Below are positions 24,729-36,503 of a DNA stretch of 64,000 nucleotides, piece by piece. The notes below the pieces were generated by a model. The model had not been told where the DNA came from. It saw nothing but the letters and a program-made list of their open reading frames with translations, and made no database searches. The position numbers were made by a program, and so were the translations under genes. Origin of the DNA: Podospora bellae-mahoneyi (lineage: Eukaryota > Ascomycota > Sordariomycetes > Sordariales > Podosporaceae); the NCBI RefSeq assembly GCF_035222275.1, contig NW_026946359.1, forward strand, positions 682,001 through 746,000. Direction: 5' to 3'. The stretch's first letter is position 1. Each line of letters starts with the position of its first letter.

Positions 24729-25128
24729 GCAGCGTATATATCGGGTAGAGAAGTGTAAAAATGGCTAACATGGTAGCGTAATCATTATTCCTACACAGGA
24801 AGTAAGGTGTTCCGCGATGGCATGTACAACCCTAACCCACTACTTCATCCCCGAACCGCCAAGACATCCCGCCGCCAAGCTTACTCTACAAAGCGACCTT
24901 GCAACCTTTCTTATCGCCGCCGCCAAAATTTCTCTTATCGCCAATTCGCCTCGAGCTCTCCAGCGCGCAGTTTCGTCGCAACTTTCTTGATCCCTTCATC
25001 TTTGGCGCGACGATACACCACCCCTACAAATACCACCTCATTTTCCCTACCCTTTCATGCCTCAATAATACACTAACACAACCCCCGAATTTCCCACCAA
25101 ACTTGAAGTTCGCCCTCCGCGAGCGAAA
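24729..25128. other. Intergenic region, TMA23 promoter
   Basis: About 400 bases between CFT1 and TMA23. It becomes strongly C-rich with a CT/CA-rich leader directly before 25129, typical of a fungal 5' UTR. I see nothing else. Confidence 0.4.
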
Positions 25129-25824
25129 ATGAACGCCTCCGCCCTCCTCCAGTCCCAAGGCTGGCTGGGCAAAGGCCACTCCCTCGACTCCCACCGCTTC
25201 GGTTCCTCCTCCACTATCCCAACCCAATCCGGCCGAAATGCCCGCGGCCTGGTGAACCCCCTCCTCATATCCCGTAACACCGACGGCCGCGGCATAGGCA
25301 ACAAGACGCACTACACCTCTGACCAGTGGTGGCTCTCGGCTTTTGACCAGAAGCTCAAGGGGTTGGACACGACAAACTCGAAGGAGGGTATTACCCAGAC
25401 TGTCACGGAGGGGAAGCTGGATGCGGTGGGGAGGGTGCAGGAGGGGAAGTATACCGGTACCAAGGGGCTGTATGCGTTTTTTGTGAAGGGGGGTTTGTTG
25501 GAGGGGACGGTGGAGGTTGGGTTGTTGGGGGAGAGTAAGGAGGGGACTGCGACGCCTGATGGGGGGAGTGAGAGTGGTGGGGGGTTTTCGTTGAGGCAGC
25601 AATTGGCGGCGAAGAGGGCGAAAAGAGAGGCGAAGAAGGCGGGGATGACGAAGGAGGAGAGGAAAGCAAGGAAAGAGAAGAAGGAGGCGAAGAGGTTAAA
25701 ACGGGAGGAGAAGGTAAGGAGGAGAAAGGAAAAGGAGGAGAGGAAAAGGGAGAAGGAGGAGAGGAGGAAAAGGAAAGAGTTGAAGAGGAGGAGGAGGGCG
25801 GAGAAGGATAAGAAGGAGAAATGA
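25129..25824 (+). CDS. TMA23: Tma23-like nucleolar ribosome-biogenesis protein
   Basis: Seen: a single exon of 231 aa. The N-terminal G-patch-like segment reads LLQSQGWLGKGHSLD, followed by NPLLISRNTDGRGIGNKTHYTSDQWWLSAFDQKLKGLD, then YTGTKGLYAFFVKGGLLEGT, and a Lys/Arg/Glu-rich coiled C-terminus from about residue 155 to the end. Known: this is the layout of yeast Tma23, a nucleolar protein needed for 40S biogenesis: glycine-rich start, GxGNxxxxxxxxWW, LYxxFVKGxxLxGT, and a long basic tail. The basic tail is purine-rich GGA/GAA/AAG DNA, which creates a long meaningless frame on the other strand. The start is the first in-frame Met and fits the family. Confidence 0.85.
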   Translation: MNASALLQSQGWLGKGHSLDSHRFGSSSTIPTQSGRNARGLVNPLLISRNTDGRGIGNKTHYTSDQWWLSAFDQKLKGLDTTNSKEGITQTVTEGKLDAVGRVQEGKYTGTKGLYAFFVKGGLLEGTVEVGLLGESKEGTATPDGGSESGGGFSLRQQLAAKRAKREAKKAGMTKEERKARKEKKEAKRLKREEKVRRRKEKEERKREKEERRKRKELKRRRRAEKDKKEK

Positions 25825-26007
25825 AAAAAAAGTGTGGGAAAAGCGAGATGTTATAATGATACCCTGGAGGAGAACAGGCCGTTGAGAACACTCCGGCCGG
25901 ACTGAAATGTTGGGCGGGCATACGTGTTATATCACAGGGCCTTGAAGGCTCGATTAGAAGTGATGGACAGATAGCTCGAAAAGGCTCGACCTTGATATTC
26001 GTTAGAG

Positions 26008-27151
26008 TCAGGTCTCCTTGGGAACCTTGCCCGGCTTGTTAGATAGCAACCAGGGCCTCCGGTCCCAGAATTCATCCTTGATGATGTCAAGGTGCTCAAT
26101 CACTATCCTGGCCTTGGCCCTCCTCTTTTTGTCGCTTTCTGTCTGGTTCTTGGATTGCTGGACTGGCTCGGCCAGGCTATCTGCTTCGGCTGCTGCGTTG
26201 TGGGTGGCTGGGTCTACCAGCTCGTACTTTTGCTTGTTAGCATCAAAACCAGATGTCCGATACAAAGGGAATACTCACACCCCGGAAAAGCACACTCCCC
26301 TTCTTATAAATCTCCGGCTCGTTGTTGTAGTTTATGCCAAACTTGGAAAACAAAATCTCGTTCTTGTCGGCAGCATACGTCCCCTTGAGCAACTCTTCCG
26401 CCTCGAGATTTCCCATGCCACCTTTTTGTATGAGAGCCCAGAAGGTGGTGTTGTAGAGGTTGTTGATGTGGCAGTCTACCTGCCTCCAGCTCATGTAGTC
26501 CCGGAGGTTCTGCACGCTGGGGTAGCAAACTGCTCTGCCGTCGAAGCTGGGTAAGGGGGGTGACAGGGGGGTGTCGGGGAAGTAGGTTGACCAGAGGTGG
26601 ATGTAGTAGGATGAGAAGGTTGATACGATTGTGGTGACGAGTTTACTTGGGGACGGTTAGTGAGTCACGATCGTGGGTGGTGAGTCGAATGGGAGGTAGG
26701 TACCTTGAGCGTCTTTCGAAGAGGGTGCATGACTTGTGGAAGACGAAGCTGTGTAACGGTCAGTTGTAAGCTGCTATGAAAGAAGAGGTCTGGGGATATA
26801 CCTGTATTCATCGCTGATTCCGTAGGCTATGGTGATCTCTGGTATCTCATACATGACTGCCTGAGCGGCAGCGTTCATGAGATCCAGAGCTCGCCTGTCG
26901 TTTGGTTTTTCGAAACCATATTTGCTTGAGAATCTAGTCAATCCGAATGAAAGGGTTAGGAAGTGATGCCAAACTCATGTTTGTAACAGTCATACTTTGT
27001 GAAGCCTCTCCCGTCGATTCTCACAACAATCCATGTATTTAGCAGCAAGTTGTCTGGCTGCTCAAAGTTTTTGACATATTCAAATCTTCCTACTATATCA
27101 GCTATGTTCTACTTGCTGTGATTCGACATAATCTTACTTTGAGTTCGCCAT
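26008..27151 (-). CDS. THG1: tRNA(His) guanylyltransferase Thg1
   Basis: Seen: six exons, 27151-27138, 27085-26996, 26933-26802, 26748-26704, 26645-26279 and 26226-26008, all GT-AG, giving 288 aa. The first exon is only 14 nt (MANSK). The catalytic metal ligands are Asp29 (VVRIDGRGF) and Asp76/Glu77 (GISDEYSF). Other family blocks are [54 protein letters not shown] and [29 protein letters not shown]. Known: Thg1 adds the G-1 residue to tRNA-His by 3'-5' nucleotide addition, which is needed for HisRS recognition and is essential in yeast. The C-terminus (about residues 215-288) is longer than in yeast and charged. It shares a divergent promoter with SWD1. Exon joins restore every conserved block, so the model is strong. 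Confidence 0.95.
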
Positions 27152-27495
27152 CTGATCTGGATATTTACAGAGTCTGAATGACTGTTACTTACGTCTTTAT
27201 CATGGAGAAAAAGGATGGCATTCCAGAACGTCTGGAAAGAAGCTCCAGAGATACCCCGTGTGCCGGGGACTTGCCGGCGGGGCGCTTGGCACCCGCTGAA
27301 GCTGCACGGGACTGGCCACCAAACCCCTGTCAAACAGGCGCCATCGAAGGTGCGGCTCAGCGGGTCTCTAGCGCATCGAGACCCTTGCAGCGCCCCATCA
27401 GTTCTTTTCTAGCGAGAACCGATGATGGAGGTCAACAATTCGACATTCCAGATTTCGAACTCGTGAAGCGACAACGTCGTCTCGACAAGTCCAAG
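27152..27495. promoter_or_regulatory. Bidirectional promoter between THG1 and SWD1
   Basis: A 344-base head-to-head interval. The SWD1 frame stays open upstream to 27178, but that sequence lacks family similarity, while MNLLLSDDYLLQDYPENI is the standard Swd1 start. I therefore treat 27178-27495 as leader. Confidence 0.5.
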
Positions 27496-28908
27496 ATGAA
27501 TCTACTACTTTCCGACGATTACCTGCTTCAAGACTACCCAGAGAACATTACCAACACCATTCGATCGGGTCACTCAACCTGTGTTCGTTTCAATCGCAAG
27601 GGTGATTACCTCGCGTCCGGCCGCGGCGATGGAACCGTTGTCGTTTGGGACATTGAGACCATGGGCGTCGCCCGGAAGCTGCGAGGCCATTCTAAGCAAA
27701 TACAATCGCTAAGCTGGTCGCGGTGCGGTCGATACCTACTGTCGGCCTGTGCTGGTTGGAAGGCCATTCTATGGGATCTCCAAGATGGCAAGAAGTATCG
27801 CGAAGTGCGATTCCGAGCGCCAGTCTACGGAGCTGAGCTCCATCCCTGGAACCAGTACGTTTTGGAGAGGACCTTTCCTTCCAGTCATCAATACTAACAT
27901 ATGCTCAGTCACCAGTTTGCTGCAGCCTTGTTCGAAGCCCAACCGGTCCTCGTCGATGTCCAAGACCGAAAAGACGTTCAACACCCTCTCCCGACCGCTC
28001 CAGAGCACGACACCGTGAAGCAGACCACAACGGCGATGATATATACTGCGAAGGGAGCTCATCTGCTATCCGGCACCAGCAAAGGCCGACTGAATATTAT
28101 CGACACCACAACCCACCAGCTCATTTACTCCGAGAAGATCGCCGAAAGGAGTGCGGTTCTTCTGTTGAGACTGACCGAATCTGGCAAAGACCTGCTTGTC
28201 AATAGCAACGACGGTATCATCCGAACGTTTCACCTGCCAGACCTCTCCGCCCCAGATCTAGATCCTGATACAATACAGTTGCCCCTTGAGCACAAGTTCC
28301 AGGACGTCGTCAACAAGCTTCGGTGGGGGCATGTCACATTCAGCGCTACGGGGGAGTATGTAGCTGCCTCAGCTCATAACAACCACGAGCTTTACATCTG
28401 GGAGCGAGCACACGGCAGTTTGGTTCGTATGCTTGAGGGGCCGAAGGAGGAGTCGACATATCTAGAATGGCACCCTCATAGGGCCTTGCTCGTAGCTTGT
28501 GGCGCGGAGACGGGCAGAATTAACATCTGGTCAGTCACAAGCCCACAGAAATGGTCGGCTCTGGCGCCTGATTTCGTCGAGGTCGAGGACAACGTTGAGT
28601 ACATCGAGAAGGAGGACGAGTTCGACATCCATCCCCACGAAGAGATTCAGAAACGACGGTTGGATCAGGAGGATGAGGAGATTGATGTGATGGGACCGGT
28701 GGGGAACAAGACAGAGCTGGAACAGGAGGCTGACAATTTCCGGGTGCCCATCCTCTTTGACCTGGGCGAGTCGGACAGCGAAGATGAGTTCATCAACGTC
28801 GGATTCGGGACACTGCGACGGAAGAGTCCGGGAGAGCAAGACGATGGTGAGGGCACTGGTGGTGAAAAGGCGCCCCCGAAAAAGAGAGGGCGAGCTAAGA
28901 AGAAGTAG
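27496..28908 (+). CDS. SWD1: COMPASS subunit Swd1 (RbBP5-like WD40 protein)
   Basis: Seen: two exons, 27496-27854 and 27909-28908, with a 54-nt GT-AG intron, 452 aa. The N-terminus MNLLLSDDYLLQDYPENITNTIRSG is followed by WD blades (CVRFNRKGDYLASGRGDGTVVVWDI, SKQIQSLSWSRCGRYLLSACAGWKAILWDL, YVAASAHNNHELYIWE, LEWHPHRALLVACGAETGRINIW). An acidic hinge follows (VEDNVEYIEKEDEFDIHPHEE, DEEIDVMG), and the tail is basic (PPKKRGRAKKK). Known: Swd1/RbBP5 is a core subunit of the Set1/COMPASS H3K4 methyltransferase; the acidic segment after the propeller activates the SET domain and contacts the other core subunits. The exon join restores ELHPWN|HHQFAAALFEAQP. Confidence 0.95.
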
Positions 28909-30105
28909 GGTGGCGGTCTATTAATATTGAGTAGTAATACGTAGTTGTAGTTATGATACCCCTGAACTCACCATAGACATCCATGAAGCATTGCATGAAC
29001 ATGACCCCTATGACGTGAGGCAGGAGAAGGGACGGAGGTATGTGCTCTGACAATCCCTACCTTTTGGCCGTCTCATGGTTGTGGTAACCTTTGGTGTGGC
29101 TGAATGAAGGCGTAACTAAAACATGGTCGTCTGAGTGTGCTCAAACCGGTACTCGGTCGAACACGAGCAGATGGCGCCTCATAGTGCAATGCCATACCAC
29201 CGACCCCATCCACATTCTTGGGTGCGGGGGTTGATAAAGTGATTGTCTGCTCGACGGCGTCATGGAAGTGATATATATGCTGCGGGTCAAGGTTTGGAGA
29301 CTGATGTCCCAAAAGTCACTGGGCAGGCAGCCGTGGTGGGTGACACGCACAGCGACCTTGAGGGTACCTGTTGCATGGGGAGCGCTGTGGTGGCGGTTGA
29401 TGGGTGGTTCGCAACCGGCCAAGTCGCCAGCTGGTATCCCACAGTTCACTTGCTGGGCCCTGGTAAATGCGTACGCTGTGGTGGTTGCTCCTCAGCGGAA
29501 AAGTGGGCCCGTCCTCAAAGTGGGCTAGTCGTTGCCTCCTTCCCGCGTCGCTTTGTCCGTCAAGTCGAACTTTTCAGAAGCAAGCGGCGCCATCCGCTTC
29601 TTTTCCAAACTACCACTCAACAACCATCACGACCGCCATCGCGGAACGCGTCAACCTCCCCCGATTCTTGTCGCCTGCAGCCATTGGCAAGCCGACAACA
29701 CGTGTTGAACGCGGTTTAACGACTTTTCTTCGACTCTCCTTCGACTTGCGGCGCAAACTGGAGGCACTGAGCTTGTGATCATCGCTCCATTGGGGCCGCT
29801 GGCCTGTGGACAGCGCAGTGGAGGATACCATCGACTTTGCAATCGCAAAACTCATCCTTCGGCGACCGATCCATCAAAAATCCCGTCTTCGCCCGTCGTT
29901 CTCTTCCTTTACTTCGCTCGACATCGACTTTTTTCACCGACTTTTTGCGCGCGCGCAGCCCTATTGCGACCCGCCGCGTCTTTGCCAGGCTCTCTGGTCC
30001 TTCGACTACCGGCTGCTTGGACGACTCCTCCTTAATTAGCCCACCCGCCTTGCTTTTCCCCCATTCACCAAATCACGAAATACTTGAGCTCTTACAGCTT
30101 TCATC
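28909..30105. other. Intergenic region and RPB1 promoter/leader
   Basis: About 1.2 kb. The right half (about 29550-30105) is C/T-rich and A/C-rich and reads as a long 5' leader. Open frames here (up to 158 codons) overlap one another and have no family features. Confidence 0.45.
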
Positions 30106-33100
30106 ATGGCGAACCTTATCTTCGCTCACTCGAGCGCGCCGCTCCGGACAATTCAGGAGATCCAGTTTGGTCTGCTGTCGCCGGATGAAATCAAGGCCAT
30201 GAGCGTAGCCCACATCGTCTATCCTGAGACTATGGATGAGACGAGAACCAAGCCACGCGATGGTGGTCTCAACGACCCTCTACTCGGCTCAGTAGACCGA
30301 CAATTCAAATGCAAGACATGTACCGAAAACATGTCAGAATGCCCAGGGCATTTCGGACACATCGAACTGGCCCGCCCAGTCTACCATCCAGGATTCATCA
30401 AACGGACAAAGAAATTGCTGGAAATCGTCTGCCATAACTGTAGCAAGGTTTTGGCTGATAGAGTTCGTGCATTCTGAATTCGGGATTATCCATTGTGCTT
30501 GTGCTAACGCCTTCATAGAGTGATCCTGCTTACGCCGCGGCTATGAAGATTCGTGACCCCAAAACTCGCTTCAAGCGTGTGTGGGACATCTGCAAAGCAA
30601 AGCGCGTTTGCGATAACCTTGCGCCGCAGAAACCCGAAGATGGCTCGTATGATCCCAACGCGGGCCCAGCTGATGGTGGTCACGGAGGTTGCGGCAATAC
30701 TCAGCCCGTTGTGCGTCAGCAGGCTCTGACTCTGTATGCCATGGTCGAGCACAAGGACGACGAAGGTGTGAAGACCAAGGAGAAGAAGGTTCTTACACCC
30801 GAGATGACTCTCAACATCTTCCGTCGGATGTCAGAGGACGAGATGGTCGATATCGGTCTCAACATTTCCCAAGCCCGTCCCGAGTGGATGATCATCACAG
30901 TTCTTCCCGTGCCCCCGCCGCCAGTGCGTCCTAGCATTTCTATGGACGGTACTGGCACCGGTATGCGCAACGAAGACGATTTGACGTACAAACTTGGCGA
31001 TATCATTCGCGCCAACGGCAACGTTAGACAGGCCATCTCAGAAGGCTCCCCCCAGCACATCATCACGGATTATGAGAATCTTCTCCAATACCACGTCGCC
31101 ACCTATATGGACAACGACATTGCTGGTCAGCCACAAGCTCTGCAAAAGAGCGGCCGTCCAGTGAAAGCCATCCGCGCGCGTCTCAAGGGCAAAGAAGGTC
31201 GTCTGAGAGGTAACTTGATGGGAAAGCGAGTCGACTTCTCGGCCCGCACTGTCATCACGGGTGATGCCAACATTTCTCTGGATGAAGTCGGTGTCCCACG
31301 CAGCATTGCTCGCACCCTCACCTTCCCCGAGACCGTCACTCCCTACAACATTGAGAAGCTGACCGGCTATGTCAAAAATGGGCCGAACGAACATCCCGGT
31401 GCCAAGTACGTAATCAGGTCGGACGGGACGCGCATCGATCTTCGCCATCACAAGCGTGCGGGAGCTCTGCAACTGGAGTATGGGTGGAAAGTCGAGCGTC
31501 ATTTGATCGACGGTGACTTTATCATCTTCAACCGTCAGCCCTCTCTCCACAAGGAGTCCATGATGGGTCACAGAGTGCGCGTCATGCCCTACTCTACTTT
31601 CCGCCTGAATTTGTCCGTCACATCGCCCTACAACGCCGATTTCGACGGTGATGAAATGAACTTGCACGTTCCGCAGACCGAGGAGACACGTGCTGAAGTC
31701 AAGGAGCTGTGCATGGTTCCTCTCAACATCGTCTCTCCCCAGCGTAACGGCCCGCTCATGGGTATCGTCCAGGATACACTGGCCGGCGTATACAAGCTCA
31801 CTCGTCGCGACACCTTCCTCACCAAAGAACAGGTGATGGACGTCATGATGTGGGTCCCAGACTGGGATGGAGTCATTCCCCTTCCTGCTATCTGGAAGCC
31901 TAGGCCCCGGTGGACTGGCAAGCAGATCATCAGCATGGTGATTCCCAGCATTATCAACCTTGCCATGGGTGCCGATGGCGAAGAGAGGGACGCCCCGCTT
32001 AAGGACGAGGGTCTCCTGATTCAGCAAGGTCAGCTCATCTACGGCTTGCTCACCAAGAAGAGTGTCGGTGCTGCTGGAGGCGGCATCATTCATCTGTGCT
32101 ACAACGAGTTGGGCCCCTCCGGTGCCATGGACTTCTTGAACGGGTGCCAGAGAGTTGTTAACTATTGGCTTCTCCACTGCGGCCACAGCATTGGTATCGG
32201 TGACACCATTCCCGATGACAAGACCATTGAGCTCATTGAAAAGCACATCAATGACGAGAAGGCCGTGGTCGCCAAGCTTACCAAGATGGCCACTGAAAAC
32301 CAGCTCGAGGCTCTCCCGGGTATGAACGTCCGTGAGACGTTCGAGAACAAGGTGTCGGCTGCCTTGAATACGGCTCGTGACAAGGCCGGTACGTCTACCG
32401 AGAAGAGTTTGAAGGATCTCAACAACGCCGTCACCATGGCTCGTTCGGGTTCCAAGGGCTCTTCCATCAATATCTCCCAAATGACAGCGTTGGTCGGTCA
32501 GCAGATTGTCGAAGGAAAGCGCATTCCCTTCGGCTTCAAATACCGCACCCTTCCTCATTTCACCAAGGATGATTACTCCCCCGAGGCTCGCGGTTTCGTC
32601 GAGAACTCGTATCTCCGTGGCTTGACTCCTTCGGAATTTTTCTTCCACGCCATGGCTGGTAGAGAAGGTTTGATCGATACTGCAGTCAAGACAGCCGAGA
32701 CCGGTTACATTCAGCGTCGCTTGGTCAAGGCTCTTGAAGACGCTGAGGCGCATTACGATGGCACGGTGCGCAACTCGCTGGGTGATATCATTCAGTTCGT
32801 GTACGGTGAGGATGGCCTTGATGGTATTGCCATTGAAAAGCAGAAGGTCGACCACATGAACTTGAACAACGCCAAGTTCGACAAGCGCTTCCGTCTCGAC
32901 GTGATGGACGAGACAAGCTCTGCTGCCGCTCTGGACGCCCTGGAATATGGCCGAGAGATGGTCAGCGATCCTGCCGTCCAGTCGCTTTTGGATGAGGAAT
33001 ATGAGCAGCTTCTTGCCGACCGGAAGCAAGTCCGTGAAATCAACCGCAAGAAAAAGGACGATGACAGCATGCAGCTGCCTCTCAACATTGGCCGTATTAT

Positions 33101-35496
33101 TGATACTGCCAAGAAGCTCTTCAAGGTTGACAGCACCCAGCGCAGCGACCTGACTCCCAAGGATGTCATTCCTGCTGTGCAGGCCTTGCTTGCTCGCATG
33201 GTGGTAGTTAGAGGCGACGATGAATTGTCCAGAGAAGCTGATTACAACGCCACCATTCTCTTCAAGATTCAGATTCGCTCTCGTCTTGCGTTCAAGCGCC
33301 TGGCTGTTGAGCAGCGGCTCAACAAGCTCGCCTTCGACCATGTTCTTGGTGAGCTCGAAAACCGTTGGTCCCGGTCCATGGTCTCTCCTGGTGAGATGGT
33401 TGGCGTGTTGGCTGCCCAGTCCATTGGTGAGCCTGCCACCCAGATGACGTTGAACACCTTCCATTTCGCCGGTGTTTCTTCTAAGAACGTCACCCTCGGT
33501 GTACCGCGTCTCAAGGAAATCCTCAACGTTGCCAAGGACATCAAGACTCCGTCCATGGTTGTCTACCTTGACAAGGAGAGAGCTACGCAAGAAGACGCCA
33601 AGTCGATGCGTAACTTGGTTGAGCACACCAGTCTGAGATCCGTCACAGCCATGACTGAGATCTACTACGACCCCGATATCACTTCCACTGTCATCCCCGA
33701 GGATTTCGATCTCGTCGAGTCCTACTTCCTTATTCCCGACACCTCTGACTCGCAGCCCATCGATAGTCAATCCCGCTGGCTACTCAGAATCATGCTCGAT
33801 CGTCAAAAGATGCTTGACAAGGGCTTGCGTGTGGAGGATGTTGCCGCTGCTATCAAACAGGAGTACAAGAAGGATGTCGCGGTTATTTTCAGTGACAACA
33901 ACGCCGAGGAGATGGTTGTTCGTATCCGCGTCATTCGCCAGAACGATGACAAGGATGCTGACGGTAACACTATCATCGAGGATGACGTTATGCTGAAGCG
34001 TCTGGAGAAGCATCTGCTTGACTCTTGTACCCTCCGTGGCGTTGAAGGCATCGAGCGTGCTTTCCTGAACAAGACCGCCAGATTACTCGAACTCCCCGAC
34101 GGATCGCAAACGGCCAACAAGGACAAGGAGCCAGCCTGCGAGGAGTGGTATCTTGATACCCAGGGTACGGCCCTTAGAGAGGTCTTGACGGTTGAGGGTG
34201 TTGACACTACTCGCACCTACACCAACGACTTGTACCAGGTTGTCGATGTGTTTGGAATCGAAGCTGCTCGCTCGGCTCTCATGGCTGAGTTGACGCAAGT
34301 GCTTGCCTTCGACGGTTCCTATGTCAATCATCGCCATTTGGCTCTATTGGTCGATGTCATGACCTATCGCGGCAGCATTGCTGCCGTTACTCGTCATGGT
34401 ATCAATCGCGCTGATACTGGTGCGCTCATGCGTTGTTCTTTCGAGGAGACTGTCGAGATTCTTCTCGAAGCCGCTGCGGTTGGTGAGCTTGACGACTGCC
34501 GCGGTATTTCCGAGAACGTCATGCTTGGTCAGATGGCGCCCATGGGTACTGGTCACTTTGAGGTTCTTCTCGACCCCAAGATGCTGGAGACTGTCATCTC
34601 TGATAACTCTCGCATGGGTCTCATGGCTGGCATGACCATCAAGGGTAACCAACTTGAGGGTGCCGCGACCCCCTACGACACAGGCTCACCTATGGCTGAT
34701 AACGGCTACCTTGGCGGGTCTTACTCCCCAACCATGGGTAACTTCTCCCCTATTGTGGGCAATGAATCCGGTGGCCCGCCTGGGTTCGCATCTGAATACG
34801 GTGGTGGTGGGTATGGTTCCAGCTCGGTCAACCCGTATGCTACAAGCCCTGGGCGACCTACGAGTCCCTTCACTACCTCCCCGACGTCGCCTTTCAGCTA
34901 CGGTTACTCCCCGACGTCGCCTGCTGCTGGGTATTCCCCCACCTCTCCGCTCATCGACGCCGGTGGTCGGTTTGCTTCGAGCCCTCAGTTCAGCCCGTCC
35001 TCGCCGTCTTTCTCGCCAACGTCGCCTATGCTTCGTCCTGGGAGCCCAACAAGCCCCAGCTACAGCCCGACTTCGCCGAGCTATTCTCCTGCGTCTCCGG
35101 CTGCCACCCGTCACTACTCCCCGACATCGCCCGCGCAGTTCCAGTCACCGACCTCGCCGTCGTACTCGCCGACGAGTCCGAGCTACAGCCCAGCGTCCCC
35201 TGCGTTCCAGGCCACGTCGCCATCATACTCGCCGGCGTCGCCCAACTGGTCGCCCACGTCGCCAGATGCTTACTCGCCGACAAGCCCCACCTTCCAGCGC
35301 TCTCCCGGGCAGCAAATGTCTCCAACCAGCCCTGGGTATTCACCAACGTCTCCTAGCTTCTCTCCCAGAACGCCGGGTCGCGCCGCGGGCAGTGGTGGTG
35401 ATCAATAGTATGTTTTTTTCTTGCCAACAATCACATTCATATCGGAATGCTAACAATACATTTTTCAGCTCGCCTACCTCCCCCACGAATGACTGA
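30106..35496 (+). CDS. RPB1: RNA polymerase II largest subunit Rpb1
   Basis: Seen: three exons, 30106-30462, 30519-35407 and 35469-35496, 1757 aa. N-terminal clamp zinc site: [26 protein letters not shown]. Active-centre metal loop: [10 protein letters not shown], Asp493/495/497. Bridge-helix region: [21 protein letters not shown]. Trigger loop: THF-type segment [17 protein letters not shown] with His1101. The C-terminal domain (CTD), from about residue 1550, is a degenerate heptad array with eight exact YSPTSP units mixed with YSPASP, FSPTSP and SPTSPS variants and Gly/Ala spacers. The last exon of 28 nt completes a Tyr codon and adds SPTSPTND before the stop. Known: Rpb1 holds the catalytic centre of Pol II; CTD phosphorylation couples transcription to capping, splicing and 3' end formation. 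First intron has branch GCTAAC and acceptor TAG. Codon use is strongly biased, creating a long spurious antisense frame. Confidence 0.98.
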
Positions 35497-36264
35497 GTTC
35501 ACACTCTAACATTCCAACCGGCTGAGCAAAGACACGCTTAGGTACCATCTCGGGCACAGGTCTGCCTCGAGATTCGGAGAGAACGCATGGCGAGAGGAAA
35601 CGAAAAAGAAGAGAAAAAAGGGGGCACGATTCATCTGCATTATGTTCTTGCGCTACCCTTTCTTTTTCTCGCGTTGTGTTTCTTGCTACTATTAATTGTA
35701 TTTTTTTTGGCGATATATATGGGAAAGCGCGTAGAGTTCGTCATTCATCTCTTTTTTCTTCTGTTTCGGTTCGCGTTTGGCTTTCACACCGTTACACAAC
35801 ACGCGCGCAACAAACGAACTCCCATCACCGCCGCCATTGCTTGTTTAGATTATCAGGCGTGGGGCCTATGGGAAGGGAGGAAGGGTATGAAAAAAGAAGG
35901 GGAGGGGGGTACATAAACTGAGATTGCTTGTTTTTTGCTCGGAGGGAATGGGATGGATGGATGGGAGGCGGGTTGGGGAAGGGAGGGGATATTGGTGATG
36001 AACTTGGGTGGCTGTGTAGTAATGATCATTTTGTATCATAAAAATCAATCAAGGGGGAAAACATGACAAATTTTACTTGCTGTCTTGTTGGTGAATTAGT
36101 AACAAGTTGAAACAAAAAAAAACAGGTGTTTGTATGCAACTATCAGGTGTTTGTTTTGATGGCTGTGGTACAAATATGGTGTGTGGTGTGTGGTGGTCGA
36201 GTTGGGCAGTGATGATGACTGAGCTTTGTGATGCAGCCGTGGCGGGTTATTTGCGGCCGCGAGT

Positions 36265-36298
36265 GTGGTGGTGGTGGTGGTGGTGGTGGTGGTGGTGG
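36265..36298. repeat. (TGG)n microsatellite
   Basis: An uninterrupted run of TGG repeats of about 34 nt, in the 3' flank of RPB1. It follows a GCGGCCGC site. Confidence 0.9.
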
Positions 36299-36467
36299 CG
36301 TCGGTAAGAAGACAGTCTTGTGCTGATGTGTATAAGTTGATAGGTTGGATGGAAGAGGTTGTTTTTCTTGCACAGCCTTTTTTCTTTCCGGTGGTTCCCT
36401 ATCAGGCAGACATACATAAGGTATACAGCATATGGAGTCCAAACATCGCACAACAACACTCACAGTA

Positions 36468-36469
36468 GC

Positions 36470-36502
<33 letters not shown>
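36468..36502. repeat. (CAA)n microsatellite
   Basis: An uninterrupted CAA repeat of about 35 nt, 170 bases after the TGG run. Confidence 0.9.

Positions 36503-36503
<1 letters not shown>

Noticed and set aside
25024-25921. Pro/Ser-rich frames antisense to TMA23
   Set aside because: They are the complement of the GGA/GAA/AAG-rich tail of Tma23; low-complexity shadow only.
27178-27495. N-terminal extension of SWD1
   Set aside because: The frame is open, but the sequence lacks similarity to Swd1 and the next Met gives the canonical start.
31038-33770. 910-codon open frame antisense to RPB1
   Set aside because: It mirrors the strongly biased codon use of RPB1 (few TTA, CTA or TCA codons, so few antisense stops). 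It has no domain of its own, and RPB1 is unambiguous on the other strand.
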